From Nematostella vectensis (Eukaryota > Cnidaria > Anthozoa > Actiniaria > Edwardsiidae), in assembly GCF_932526225.1 (NCBI RefSeq), contig NC_064045.1, positions 11,322,442-11,382,441 on the forward strand: DNA of 60,000 bases, given 5' to 3'. Numbering within the stretch: the first letter of the stretch is position 1; every line of letters begins with the position of its first letter. Of the stretch, positions 38,201-53,200 are shown one piece after another. The notes beneath the pieces were generated by a model. The model saw nothing but the letters and a program-made list of their open reading frames with translations, made no database searches and had not been told where the DNA came from. The position numbers were made by a program, and so were the translations under genes.

Positions 38201-41200
38201 ATGTGATATATGTCTCGTATGATATTATGTCATGTGATTTATGTCTCGTATGGTATTATGTCATGTGATATATTTTTCGTATGGTATTATGTGATGTGAT
38301 ATATGTCTCGTATGGTATTATGTCATGTGATATATATATCGTATGGTAGTATGTCATGTGATATATGTCTCGTATGGTATTATGTCATGTGATATATTTC
38401 TCGTATGGTATTATGTGATGTGATATATGTCTCGTATGGTATTATGTCATGTGATATATATATCGTATGGTAGTATGTCATGTGATATATGTCTCGTATG
38501 GTATTTTGTCATGTGATATATGTCTCGTATGGTATCACATCATGTGATATATGTCTCGTATGGTATTATGTCATGTGATATATTTCTCGTATGGTATTAT
38601 TTGATGTGATATATATCTCGTATGATATTATGTCATGAGATATATTTCTTGTATGCTATTATGTCATGTGATATATGTCTCGTATGTAATTATGTCATGT
38701 GATATATGTCTCGTATGGTATCATGTCATATGATATATTTCTCGTATGGTATTATGTCATGTGATATATTTCTCGTATGGTATTATGTGATGTGATATAT
38801 GTCTCGTATGGTATTATGTCATGTGATATATATATCGTATGGTAGTATGTCATGTGATATATGTCTCGTATGTAATTATGTCATGTGATATATGTCTCGT
38901 ATGGTATCATGTCATATGATATATTTCTCGTATGGTATTATGTCATGTGATATATGTCTCGTATGGTATTATGTCATGTGACATATTTCTCGTATGGTAT
39001 TATGTCATGTGATATGTCTCGTATGGTATTATGTCATGCGATATATGTCTCGTATGATATTATGTCATGTGATATATTTCTCGTATGGTATTATGTGATG
39101 TGATATATGTCTCGTATGATATTATGTCATGTGATATATGTCTCGTATGGTATTATGTCATGTGATATATTTTTCGTATGGTATTATGTGATGTGATATA
39201 TGTCTCGTATGGTATTATGTCATGTGATATATATATCGTATGGTAGTATGTCATGTGATATATGTCTCGTATGGTATTTTGTCATGTGATATATTTCTCG
39301 TATGGTATTATGTCATGTGATATATTTCTCGTATGGTATTATGTCATGTGATATATTTCTCGTATGGTATTATGTCATGTGATATATTTCTCGTATGGTA
39401 TTATGTCATGTGATATATGTCTCGTATGGTAATAAGTCATGTGATATATTTCTCGTATGGTAATATGTCATGTGATTTATTTCTCGTATGGTATTATGTC
39501 ATGTGATAGATTTCTCGTATGGTATTATGTCAGGTGATATATGTCTCGTATGGTATTATGTCATGTGATATATTTCTCGTATGGTATTATGTCATGTGAT
39601 ATATGTCTCGTATGGTAATAAGTAATGTTATATATTTCTCGTATGGCATTATGTCATGTGATAGATTTCTCGTATGGTATTATGTCATGTGATAGATTTC
39701 TCGTATGGTATTATGTCATGTGATTTATTTCTCGTATGGTATTATGTCATGTGATATATTTCTCGTATGGTATTATGTGATGTGATATATTTCTCGTATG
39801 GTATCATGTGATGTGATATATTTCTCGTATGGTATTATGTCATGTGATATATTTCTCGTATGGTATTATGTCATGTGATATATTTCTCGTATGGTATCAT
39901 GTGATGTGATATATTTCTCGTATGGTATCATGTGATATATTTCTCGTATGGTATCATGTGATATATTTCTCGTATGGTATTATGTGATGTGATATATTTC
40001 TCGTATGGTATTATGTGATGTGATATATTTATCGTATGGTATTATGTGATATATTTCTCGTATGGTATTATGTGATGTGATATATTTCTCGTATGGTATC
40101 ATGTGATGTGATATATTTCTCGTATGGTATTATGTCATGTGATATATTTCTCGTATGGTATTATGTGATGTGATATATTTCTCGTATGGTATCATGTGAT
40201 GTGATATATTTCTCGTATGGTATTATGTCATGTGATATATTTCTCGTATGGTATTATGTCATGTGATATATTTCTCGTATGGTATCATGTGATGTGATAT
40301 ATTTCTCGTATGGTATCATGTGATATATTTCTCGTATGGTATTATGTGATGTGATATATTTCTCGTATGGTATTATGTGATGTGATATATTTCTCGTATG
40401 GTATTATGTGATGTGATATATTTCTCGTATGGTATTATGTGATGTGATATATTTCTCGTATGGTATTATGTGATATATTTCTCGTATGGTATTATGTGAT
40501 GTGATATATTTCTCGTATGGTATCATGTGATGTGATATATTTCTCGTATGGTATTATGTCATGTGATATATTTCTCGTATGGTATTATGTGATGTGATAT
40601 ATTTCTCGTATGGTATCATGTGATGTGATATATTTCTCGTATGGTATTATGTCATGTGATATATTTCTCGTATGGTATTATGTGATGTGATATATTTCTC
40701 GTATGGTATCATGTGATGTGATATATTTCTCGTATGGTATCATGTGATATATTTCTCGTATGGTATCATGTGATGTGATATATTTCTAGTATGGTATTAT
40801 GTCATGTGATATATTTCTCGTATGGTATTATGTCATGTGATATATTTCTCGTATGGTATCATGTGATGTGATATATTTCTCGTATGGTATCATGTGATAT
40901 ATTTCTCGTATGGTATTATGTGATGTGATATATTTCTCGTATGGTATTATGTGATGTGATATATTTATCGTATGGTATTATGTGATATATTTCTCGTATG
41001 GTATTATGTGATGTGATATATTTCTCGTATGGTATCATGTGATGTGATATATTTCTCGTATGGTATTATGTCATGTGATATATTTCTCGTATGGTATTAT
41101 GTGATGTGATATATTTCTCGTATGGTATCATGTGATGTGATATATTTCTCGTATGGTATTATGTCATGTGATATATTTCTCGTATGGTATTATGTCATGT

Positions 41201-44200
41201 GATATATTTCTCGTATGGTATCATGTGATGTGATATATTTCTCGTATGGTATCATGTGATATATTTCTCGTATGGTATTATGTGATGTGATATATTTCTC
41301 GTATGGTATTATGTGATGTGATATATTTCTCGTATGGTATTATGTGATGTGATATATTTCTCGTATGGTATTATGTGATGTGATATATTTCTCGTATGGT
41401 ATTATGTGATATATTTCTCGTATGGTATTATGTGATGTGATATATTTCTCGTATGGTATCATGTGATGTGATATATTTCTCGTATGGTATTATGTCATGT
41501 GATATATTTCTCGTATGGTATTATGTGATGTGATATATTTCTCGTATGGTATCATGTGATGTGATATATTTCTCGTATGGTATTATGTCATGTGATATAT
41601 TTCTCGTATGGTATTATGTGATGTGATATATTTCTCGTATGGTATCATGTGATGTGATATATTTCTCGTATGGTATCATGTGATATATTTCTCGTATGGT
41701 ATCATGTGATGTGATATATTTCTCGTATGGTATTATGTCATGTGATATATTTCTCGTATGGTATTATGTCATGTGATATATTTCTCGTATGGTATCATGT
41801 GATGTGATATATTTCTCGTATGGTATCATGTGATATATTTCTCGTATGGTATTATGTGATGTGATATATTTCTCGTATGGTATTATGTGATGTGATATAT
41901 TTCTCGTATGGTATTATGTCATGTGATATATTTCTCGTATGGTATCATGTGATGTGATATATTTCTCGTATGGTATCATGTGATATATTTTTCGTATGGT
42001 ATTATGTGATGTGATATATTTCTCGTATGGTATTATGTGATGTGATATATTTCTCGTATGGTATTATGTGATGTGATATATTTCTCGTATGGTATTATGT
42101 GATGTGATATATTTCTCGTATGGTATTATGTCATGTGATATATGTCTCGTATGGTATCATGTCATGCGATATATGTCTCGTATGGTATCATGTCATGTGA
42201 TATATGTCTCGAATAATATTATGTCATGTGATATATGTCTCGTATGGTATTATGTCATGTGACATATTTCTCGTATGGTATTATGTCATGTGATATGTCT
42301 CGTATGGTATTATGTCATGCGATATATGTCTCGTATGATATTATGTCATGTGATATATTTCTCGTATGGTATTATGTGATGTGATATATGTCTCGTATGA
42401 TATTATGTCATGTGATATATGTCTCGTATGGTATTATGTCATGTGATATATTTTTCGTATGGTATTATGTGATGTGATATATGTCTCGTATGGTATTATG
42501 TCATGTGATATATATATCGTATGGTAGTATGTCATGTGATATATGTCTCGTATGGTATTATGTCATGTGATATATTTCTCGTATGGTATTATGTGATGTG
42601 ATATATGTCTCGTATGGTATTATGTCATGTGATATATTTCTCGTATGGTAGTATGTCATGTGATATATGTCTCGTATGGTATTTTGTCATGTGATATATG
42701 TCTCGTATGGTATCACATCATGTGATATATGTCTCGTATGGTATTATGTCATGTGATATATTTCTCGTATGGTATTATGTGATGTGATATATGTCTCGTA
42801 TGATATTATGTCATGTGATATATTTCTTGTATGCTATTATGTCATGTGATATATGTCTCGTATGTAATTATGTCATGTGATATATGTCTCGTATGGTATC
42901 ATGTCATATGATATATTTCTCGTATGGTATTATGTCATGTGATATATTTCTCGTATGGTATTATGTGATGTGATATATGTCTCGTATGATATTATGTCAT
43001 GTGATATATTTCTTGTATGCTATTATGTCATGTGATATATGTCTCGTATGTAATTATGTCATGTGATATATGTCTCGTATGGTATCATGTCATATGATAT
43101 ATTTCTCGTATGGTATTATGTCATGTGATATATGTCTCGTATGGTATTATGTCATGTGACATATTTCTCGTATGGTATTATGTCATGTGATATGTCTCGT
43201 ATGGTATTATGTCATGCGATATATGTCTCGTATGATATTATGTCATGTGATATATTTCTCGTATGGTATTATGTGATGTGATATATGTCTCGTATGATAT
43301 TATGTCATGTGATATATGTCTCGTATGGTATTATGTCATGTGATATATTTTTCGTATGGTATTATGTGATGTGATATATGTCTCGTATGGTATTATGTCA
43401 TGTGATATATATATCGTATGGTAGTATGTCATGTGATATATGTCTCGTATGGTATTATGTCATGTGATATATTTCTCGTATGGTATTATGTGATGTGATA
43501 TATGTCTCGTATGGTATTATGTCATGTGATATATATATCGTATGGTAGTATGTCATGTGATATATGTCTCGTATGGTATTTTGTCATGTGATATATGTCT
43601 CGTATGGTATCACATCATGTGATATATGTCTCGTATGGTATTATGTCATGTGATATATTTCTCGTATGGTATTATGTGATTGATATATGTCTCGTATGAT
43701 ATTATGTCATGTGATATATTTCTTGTATGCTATTATGTCATGTGATATATGTCTCGTATGTAATTACGTCATGTGATATATGTCTCGTATGGTATCATGT
43801 CATATGATATATTTCTCGTATGGTATTATGTCATGTGATATATTTCTCGTATGGTATTATGTGATGTGATATATGTCTCGTATGATATTATGTCATGTGA
43901 TATATTTCTTGTATGCTATTATGTCATGTGATATATGTCTCGTATGTAATTATGTCATATGATATATGTCTCGTATGGTATCATGTCATATGATATATTT
44001 CTCGTATGGTATTATGTCATGTGATATATTTCTCGTATGGTATTATGTCATGTGATATATTTCTCGTATGGTATTATGTCATGTGATATATTTCTCGTAT
44101 GGTATTATGTCATGTGATATATTTCTCGTATGGTATTATGTCATGTGATATATGTCTCGTATGGTAATAAGTCATGTGATATATTTCTCGTATGGTAATA

Positions 44201-47200
44201 TGTCATGTGATTTATTTCTCGTATGGTATTATGTCATGTGATAGATTTCTCGTATGGTATTATGTCAGGTGATATATGTCTCGTATGGTATTATGTCAGG
44301 TGATATATGTCTCGTATGGTATTATGTCATGTGATATATTTCTCGTATGGTATTATGTCATGCGATATATGTCTCGTATGGTAATAAGTAATGTTATATA
44401 TTTCTCGTATGGCATTATGTCATGTGATAGATTTCTCGTATGGTATTATGTCATGTGATATATTTCTCGTATGGTATTATGTGATGTGATATATTTCTCG
44501 TATGGTATTATGTCATGTGAAATTTTTCTCGTATGGTATTATGTGATGTGATATATTTCTCGTATGGTATCATGTGTTGTGATATTTTTCTCGTATGGTA
44601 TTATGTCATGTGATATATTTCTCGTATGGTATTATGTCATGTGATATATTTCTCGTATGGTATCATGTGATGTGATATATTTCTCGTATGGTATCATGTG
44701 ATATATTTCTCGTATGGTATTATGTGATGTGATATATTTCTCGTATGGTATTATGTGATGTGATATATTTCTCGTATGGTATTATGTGATGTGATATATT
44801 TCTCGTATGGTATTATGTGATGTGATATATTTCTCGTATGGTATTATGTGATATATTTCTCGTATGGTATTATGTGATGTGATATATTTCTCGTATGGTA
44901 TCATGTGATGTGATATATTTCTCGTATGGTATTATGTCATGTGATATATTTCTCGTATGGTATTATGTGATGTGATATATTTCTCGTATGGCATCATGTG
45001 ATGTGATATATTTCTCGTATGGTATCATGTCATGTGATATATTTCTCGTATGGTATTATGTCATGTGATATATTTCTCGTATGGTATTATGTCATGTGAT
45101 ATGTCTCGTATGGTATCATGTGATATATTTCTCGTATGGTATCATGTGATATATTTCTCGTATGGTATCATGTGATGTGATATATTTCTCGTATGGTATT
45201 ATGTCATGTGATATATTTCTCGTATGGTATTATGTCATGTGATATATTTCTCGTATGGTATCATGTGATGTGATATATTTCTCGTATGGTATCATGTGAT
45301 ATATTTCTCGTATGGTATTATGTGATGTGATATATTTCTCGTATGGTATTATGTGATGTGATATATTTCTCGTATGGTATTATGTCATGTGATATATTTC
45401 TCGTATGGTATCATGTGATATATTTTTCGTATGGTATTATGTCATGTGATATATTTCTCGTATGGTAGTATGTCATGTGATATATTTCTCGTATGGTATT
45501 ATGTGATGTAATATATTTCTCGTATGGTATTATGTGATGTGATATATTTCTCGTATGGTATTATGTCATGTGATATATGTCTCGTATGGTATCATGTCAT
45601 GCGATATATGTCTCGTATGGTATCATGTCATGTGATATATGTCTCGTATGGTATCATGTCATGTGATATATGTCTCGTATGGTATCATGTCATGTGATAT
45701 ATGTCTCGTATGGTATTATGTGATGTGATATATTTCTCGTATGGTATTATGTGATGTGATATATTTCTCGTATGGTATTATGTCATGTGATATATTTCTC
45801 GTATGGTATTATGTGATGTGATATATTTCTCGTATGGTATTATGTCATGTGATATATTTCTCGTATGGTATTATGTCATGTGATATATTTCTCGTATGGT
45901 ATTATGTCATGTGATATATGTCTCGTATGATATTATGTCATGTGATATGTCTCGTATGGTATTATGTCATGTGATATATTTCTCGTATGGTATTATGTCA
46001 TGTGATATATGTCTCGTATGGTATTATGTCATGTGATATATTTCTCGTATGGTATTATGTCATGTGATATATTTCTCGTATGGTATTATGTCATGTGATA
46101 TATGTCTCGTATGGTATTATGTGATGTGATATATGTCTCGTATGGTATTATGTCATGTGATATATGTCTCGTATGGTATTATGTCATGTGATATATTTCT
46201 CGTATGGTATTATGTGATGTGATATATGTCTCGTATGATATTATGTCAGGTGATATATGTCTCGTATGGTATTATGTCATGTGATATATTTTTCGTATGG
46301 TATTATGTGATGTGATATATGTCTCGTATGGTATTATGTCATGTGATATATATATCGTATGGTAGTATGTCATGTGATATATGTCTCGTATGGTATTATG
46401 TCATGTGATATATTTCTCGTATGGTATTATGTGATGTGATATATGTCTCGTATGGTATTATGTCATGTGATATATATATCGTATGGTAGTATGTCATGTG
46501 ATATATGTCTCGTATGGTATTTTGTCATGTGATATATGTCTCGTATGGTATCACATCATGTGATATATGTCTCGTATGGTATTATGTCATGTGATATATT
46601 TCTCGTATGGTATTATGTGATTGATATATGTCTCGTATGATATTATGTCATGTGATATATTTCTTGTATGCTATTATGTCATGTGATATATGTCTCGTAT
46701 GTAATTACGTCATGTGATATATGTCTCGTATGGTATCATGTCATATGATATATTTCTCGTATGGTATTATGTCATGTGATATATTTCTCGTATGGTATTA
46801 TGTGATGTGATATATGTCTCGTATGATATTATGTCATGTGATATATTTCTTGTATGCTATTATGTCATGTGATATATGTCTCGTATGTAATTATGTCATA
46901 TGATATATGTCTCGTATGGTATCATGTCATATGATATATTTTTCGTATGGTATTATGTCATGTGATATATTTCTCGTATGGTATTATGTCATGTGATATA
47001 TTTCTCGTATGGTATTATGTCATGTGATATATTTCTCGTATGGTATTATGTCATGTGATATATTTCTCGTATGGTATTATGTCATGTGATATATGTCTCG
47101 TATGGTAATAAGTCATGTGATATATTTCTCGTATGGTAATATGTCATGTGATTTATTTCTCGTATGGTATTATGTCATGTGATAGATTTCTCGTATGGTA

Positions 47201-50200
47201 TTATGTCAGGTGATATATGTCTCGTATGGTATTATGTCAGGTGATATATGTCTCGTATGGTATTATGTCATGTGATATATTTCTCGTATGGTATTATGTC
47301 ATGCGATATATGTCTCGTATGGTAATAAGTAATGTTATATATTTCTCGTATGGCATTATGTCATGTGATAGATTTCTCGTATGGTATTATGTCATGTGAT
47401 ATATTTCTCGTATGGTATTATGTGATGTGATATATTTCTCGTATGGTATTATGTCATGTGAAATTTTTCTCGTATGGTATTATGTGATGTGATATATTTC
47501 TCGTATGGTATCATGTGTTGTGATATTTTTCTCGTATGGTATTATGTCATGTGATATATTTCTCGTATGGTATTATGTCATGTGATATATTTCTCGTATG
47601 GTATCATGTGATGTGATATATTTCTCGTATGGTATCATGTGATATATTTCTCGTATGGTATTATGTGATGTGATATATTTCTCGTATGGTATTATGTGAT
47701 GTGATATATTTCTCGTATGGTATTATGTGATGTGATATATTTCTCGTATGGTATTATGTGATGTGATATATTTCTCGTATGGTATTATGTGATATATTTC
47801 TCGTATGGTATTATGTGATGTGATATATTTCTCGTATGGTATCATGTGATGTGATATATTTCTCGTATGGTATTATGTCATGTGATATATTTCTCGTATG
47901 GTATTATGTGATGTGATATATTTCTCGTATGGCATCATGTGATGTGATATATTTCTCGTATGGTATCATGTCATGTGATATATTTCTCGTATGGTATTAT
48001 GTCATGTGATATATTTCTCGTATGGTATTATGTCATGTGATATATTTCTCGTATGGTATCATGTGATATATTTCTCGTATGGTATCATGTGATATATTTC
48101 TCGTATGGTATCATGTGATGTGATATATTTCTCGTATGGTATTATGTCATGTGATATATTTCTCGTATGGTATTATGTCATGTGATATATTTCTCGTATG
48201 GTATCATGTGATGTGATATATTTCTCGTATGGTATCATGTGATATATTTCTCGTATGGTATTATGTGATGTGATATATTTCTCGTATGGTATTATGTGAT
48301 GTGATATATTTCTCGTATGGTATTATGTCATGTGATATATTTCTCGTATGGTATCATGTGATATATTTTTCGTATGGTATTATGTGATGTGATATATTTC
48401 TCGTATGGTATTATGTGATGTGATATATTTCTCGTATGGTATTATGTGATGTAATATATTTCTCGTATGGTATTATGTGATGTGATATATTTCTCGTATG
48501 GTATTATGTCATGTGATATATGTCTCGTATGGTATCATGTCATGCGATATATGTCTCGTATGGTATCATGTCATGTGATACATGTCTCGTATGGTATCAT
48601 GTCATGTGATATATGTCTCGTATGGTATCATGTCATGTGATATATGTCTCGTATGGTATTATGTGATGTGATATATTTCTCGTATGGTATTATGTGATGT
48701 GATATATTTCTCGTATGGTATTATGTCATGTGATATATTTCTCGTATGGTATTATGTGATGTGATATATTTCTCGTATGGTATTATGTCATGTGATATAT
48801 TTCTCGTATGGTATTATGTCATGTGATATATTTCTCGTATGGTATTATGTCATGTGATATATGTCTCGTATGATATTATGTCATGTGATATGTCTCGTAT
48901 GGTATTATGTCATGTGATATATTTCTCGTATGGTATTATGTCATGTGATATATGTCTCGTATGGTATTATGTCATGTGATATATTTCTCGTATGGTATTA
49001 TGTCATGTGATATATTTCTCGTATGGTATTATGTCATGTGATATATGTCTCGTATGGTATTATGTGATGTGATATATGTCTCGTATGGTATTATGTCATG
49101 TGATATATGTCTCGTATGGTATTATGTCATGTGATATATTTCTCGTATGGTATTATGTCATGTGATATATTTCTCGTATGGTATCATGTGATGTGATATA
49201 TTTCTCGTATGGTATTATGTCATGTGATATATTTCTCGTATGGTATTATGTGATGTGATATATTTCTCGTATGGTATTATGTCATGTGATATATTTCTCG
49301 TATGGTATCATGTGATGTGATATATTTCTCGTATGGTATTATGTGATGTGATATATTTCTCGTATGGTATTATGTCATGTGATATATTTCTCGTATGGTA
49401 TTATGTGATGTGATATATTTCTCGTATGGTATTATGTCATGTGATATATTTCTCGTATGGTATTATGTCATGTGATATATTTCTCGTATGGTATTATGTC
49501 ATGTGATATATGTCTCGTATGATATTATGTCATGTGATATGTCTCGTATGGTATTATGTCATGTGATATATTTCTCGTATGGTATTATGTCATGTGATAT
49601 ATGTCTCGTATGGTATTATGTCATGTGATATATTTCTCGTATGGTATTATGTCATGTGATATATTTCTCGTATGGTATTATGTCATGTGATATATGTCTC
49701 GTATGGTATTATGTGATGTGATATATGTCTCGTATGGTATTATGTCATGTGATATATGTCTCGTATGGTATTATGTCATGTGATATATTTCTCGTATGGT
49801 ATTATGTCATGTGATATATTTCTCGTATGGTATCATGTGATGTGATATATTTCTCGTATGGTATTATGTCATGTGATATATTTCTCGTATGGTATTATGT
49901 GATGTGATATATTTCTCGTATGGTATTATGTCATGTGATATATTTCTCGTATGGTATCATGTGATGTGATATATTTCTCGTATGGTATTATGTCATGTGA
50001 TATATTTCTCGTATGGTATTATGTCATGTGATATATTTCTCGTATGGTATTATGTGATGTGATATATTTCTCGTATGGTATTATGTGATGTGATATATGT
50101 CTTGTTATGTCTGTTGTGGACACTCACCTCTGCACCAATAATAGCAGGTAAACCCAGTCCCAACAGGTCCCCAGCACGGACCATAAAATCTGGATCCGCA

Positions 50201-53200
50201 GTGTTCTCCTTTGCCAGGAAGACCTGCAAGCCTTCCTTGACAGACACCACTCGCTCGTGCACTACTTCATAAGAAGACGTAAGCGATGCCGTCGGTGGGG
50301 GTACATCTACAGCAGGACAGACCAGGGTGTTCTCGACGCACTGGGACGAGGATAAGCTGAACTTGGTAGTAGCACTCGGGCAGTCGGCAGGAGGGACGGA
50401 AGTGAGGGAGCACGATGGAACCGAATTTGTGCAATTACCGTCGACGTAGCAGTATTCCACTTCGTCGGCAGCTTTGCAGATTGGACGGAAGATCTGCAAA
50501 GTGTCAATCAATTTGAATACTATGGTTAGTGTTTAACAGAGGTACAAAATAAAGAGTTTGAGTGACCAATGTTTTGAGACCTTGGGAAGTGTCCGATTTA
50601 TGGAGGTTGTCCCCTTAATTGTTTCTATGGCCGCTTAATGGAGGTGGTCGGTTAACAGAGGTATAAAATAAAGAGTTGGAGTGACCAATGTTTTGAGACT
50701 TTGGGGGGTGGCCACTTTATAGAGGTTGTCCCCTCAATAAAGGTACCGTTGTCCTTGATGCGAAGAACTCTCACCTGAAACTTGACTACCCCAGGCTTGT
50801 AGCCGTCCACAGCAAATGTCTTAAGGTAGCCAGACTCGCTGAAGTAGGATCCGGGCAAGAGGAAGGTCCTGTTTGCGCCAACATCTCCGTCAGACGGGGA
50901 GCGAGACTCGGGTGCAGAGGACGGGCCAGCTACCATCGTCAGTGGAGCTTTGAAGGAAGAAAAAAGAGAAATAAAGAGATAAGGGAAATTAGAAATGAAA
51001 AAGATGTAGGTCAATTTCGCAGTTTAGTGGTTTGTGTTCCACGTTATTTTTTTGTGGTGTTTCGGGTTCACCGTGGTTGATGATGTGACGTCAACCGAAA
51101 CCTTTTCCGCGTAACTAGGCCCTCGTGCCTTTACTGCCTTCAATAGTGTATCTTAAACAGGGCACATGACACTTCTCTCACTCACAATCCATTGCATCGA
51201 TCACCGGTGCTTCGTCATTCAAGGATGTTTCCAGGGAGATATTTGACCCCGTGGTAACCGAGATAAAGCAGGTAAACGGCTCTAGAGCGACCTCGACAGT
51301 CGAACACTCAAGCTGCAGTCCGCTGACCTCGGCCGAGACGACTGATTCCTTGAAAGTGTAAAGCTCGACAATGCTGTAGGTACCAGTCGATGCTGTGAGG
51401 TAAACCTGCAAATATCCAAACGTGGGGGTATTTTAATCTCTCTAACCAAACAGGCTGGAATAAAGTGGACAAATATATGTAGTGTAATTAGTGTAGTATA
51501 ATATAATATTGTAAGTGTATTTTTCTTAAGTTTTCATATCCTATTTATGTATAGTTCATGTAGGTATGTTATTATTCGCAACATTTCAATAAAATAAAAA
51601 AAATAAAATTAAGTAGACAATAGCAATTTCACAACATAAGGAGCTCAGTGCAAACAGTGCTGGCTATTTTTGAACTTCATGTTAGGGAGTGCTGTGGAGT
51701 TGTTCGCCAGGATTTCCTTTGTCTTGTGGCCAACTGATCGAAATGCGGGCTGATGCTTTTTCTGTAGTTTGCCAACATTTTATCTTTCCTGTTGCCAGTA
51801 AGCTGGCTATGATATCGCGCTGTTTAAACGCCATGTACTTTGCCAACATTTTCACTTTCTAGTTGCAAGTAAGCTGACTGATATCAACGCTGTTTACACA
51901 GAGCTTAATATCGACAAAGATTTTATTGTCTTTTTTTTTAAAGTTACAATTATATGATTTCCAAATTTTCCTACCCAAGAATCAATCAGCGCGCAGAGGC
52001 ATATATATACTACAAAGTGACATAGTGACACACATACCGACTGTTCACCAATATACGAGAAGAAAAACTGAACGGAGGATTTGTTGAGCGCGTACTGCGA
52101 TCCGTCTCCATAGTCCAGAAGAAATGGCACTCGGTTCGAGGTCAACTCAAACTTCTCAAAGACCACTGTAGACGCAGGCAGGGTGACCGTGAACTCTTCA
52201 GTCAGCGCCTCTTTCGTCTCATAGACGCTGTAGTAATCAAATCCACCTGAAAAGGGGCGGATATGAAAGTCAAAATCAGGGTCGGATTCGACACAAAAAG
52301 CCTGAACGTCATTTTAATGGGACATCCCATCCTCAAGTGGACCGAATTAGTACGTTTACCCAATCTGATCCTGTACCTCTTATGCATGCCTAGCTCAAGA
52401 AACGTTTATCCAATTCGAAAATACTACCCCACTCCTGTTAGGGTCATACCAGGTTTTCCGTCTGTTGTATTTTTCGCCTGACAAACCAGAGTTCTACTAC
52501 GTTTTTCAGATATTTATTCAGAACAATAAATCAACTAACATACTCTAGATTTTCATAATGTTATGTATACATGATCCAAGAGTATTTCATTTATTGAATT
52601 CCATAACGTCGTCTTACCGCATTTTAATGATTGATCTCCTGTACAAGGCTCATGACAGCGCTCTTTCGGCCCAATCGAAGTGACCGCCATTGCGCAGAAA
52701 CACCGCTGACCTCTACTGACTGCAGCATATGTCGAGCTCGTTAATGAGCACGATCTAAATATGACAAAAATGGATTCCTTATCGAACTGATACTGATAAA
52801 AATTCTTTCCTCTTCAGCAATAAGGCGATTGCCAGAATGGTTAGGTGGAATCCGATCCAACTTACCAAGGCCGACAGCTTGTACGTGTCATTTTTAGGTG
52901 GAATCCCCCCAACTTACCGAGGCCGATAGCTTGTATGTGTCATTTTTTAGGTGGAATCCCCCCAACTTACCAAGGCCGAGAGTTTGTAAGTGTCATTTTG
53001 TAGGTAGAATTCCCCCTAACTTATCAAGGCCGACAGCTTGTACGTGTCATTTTGTAGGTAGAATTCCCCCTAACTTATCAAGGCCAACAGCCTGTACGTG
53101 TCATTTTGTAGGTAGAATCCCCCCAAACTTACCAAGGCCGACAGCTTGTACGTGTCATTTTGTAGGTAGAATCCCCCCAACTTACCGAAGACTGCTTGTA

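Noticed and set aside
44276-44458. 60-codon open frame, identical to one at 47217-47399
   Set aside because: Both lie in the satellite; identity reflects the 2,941-bp higher-order repeat, not a duplicated gene.
37624-50103. CRISPR-like array of short direct repeats
   Set aside because: Units are contiguous with no unique spacers, there are no cas genes, and the locus is a spliced eukaryotic gene. It is an intronic minisatellite.
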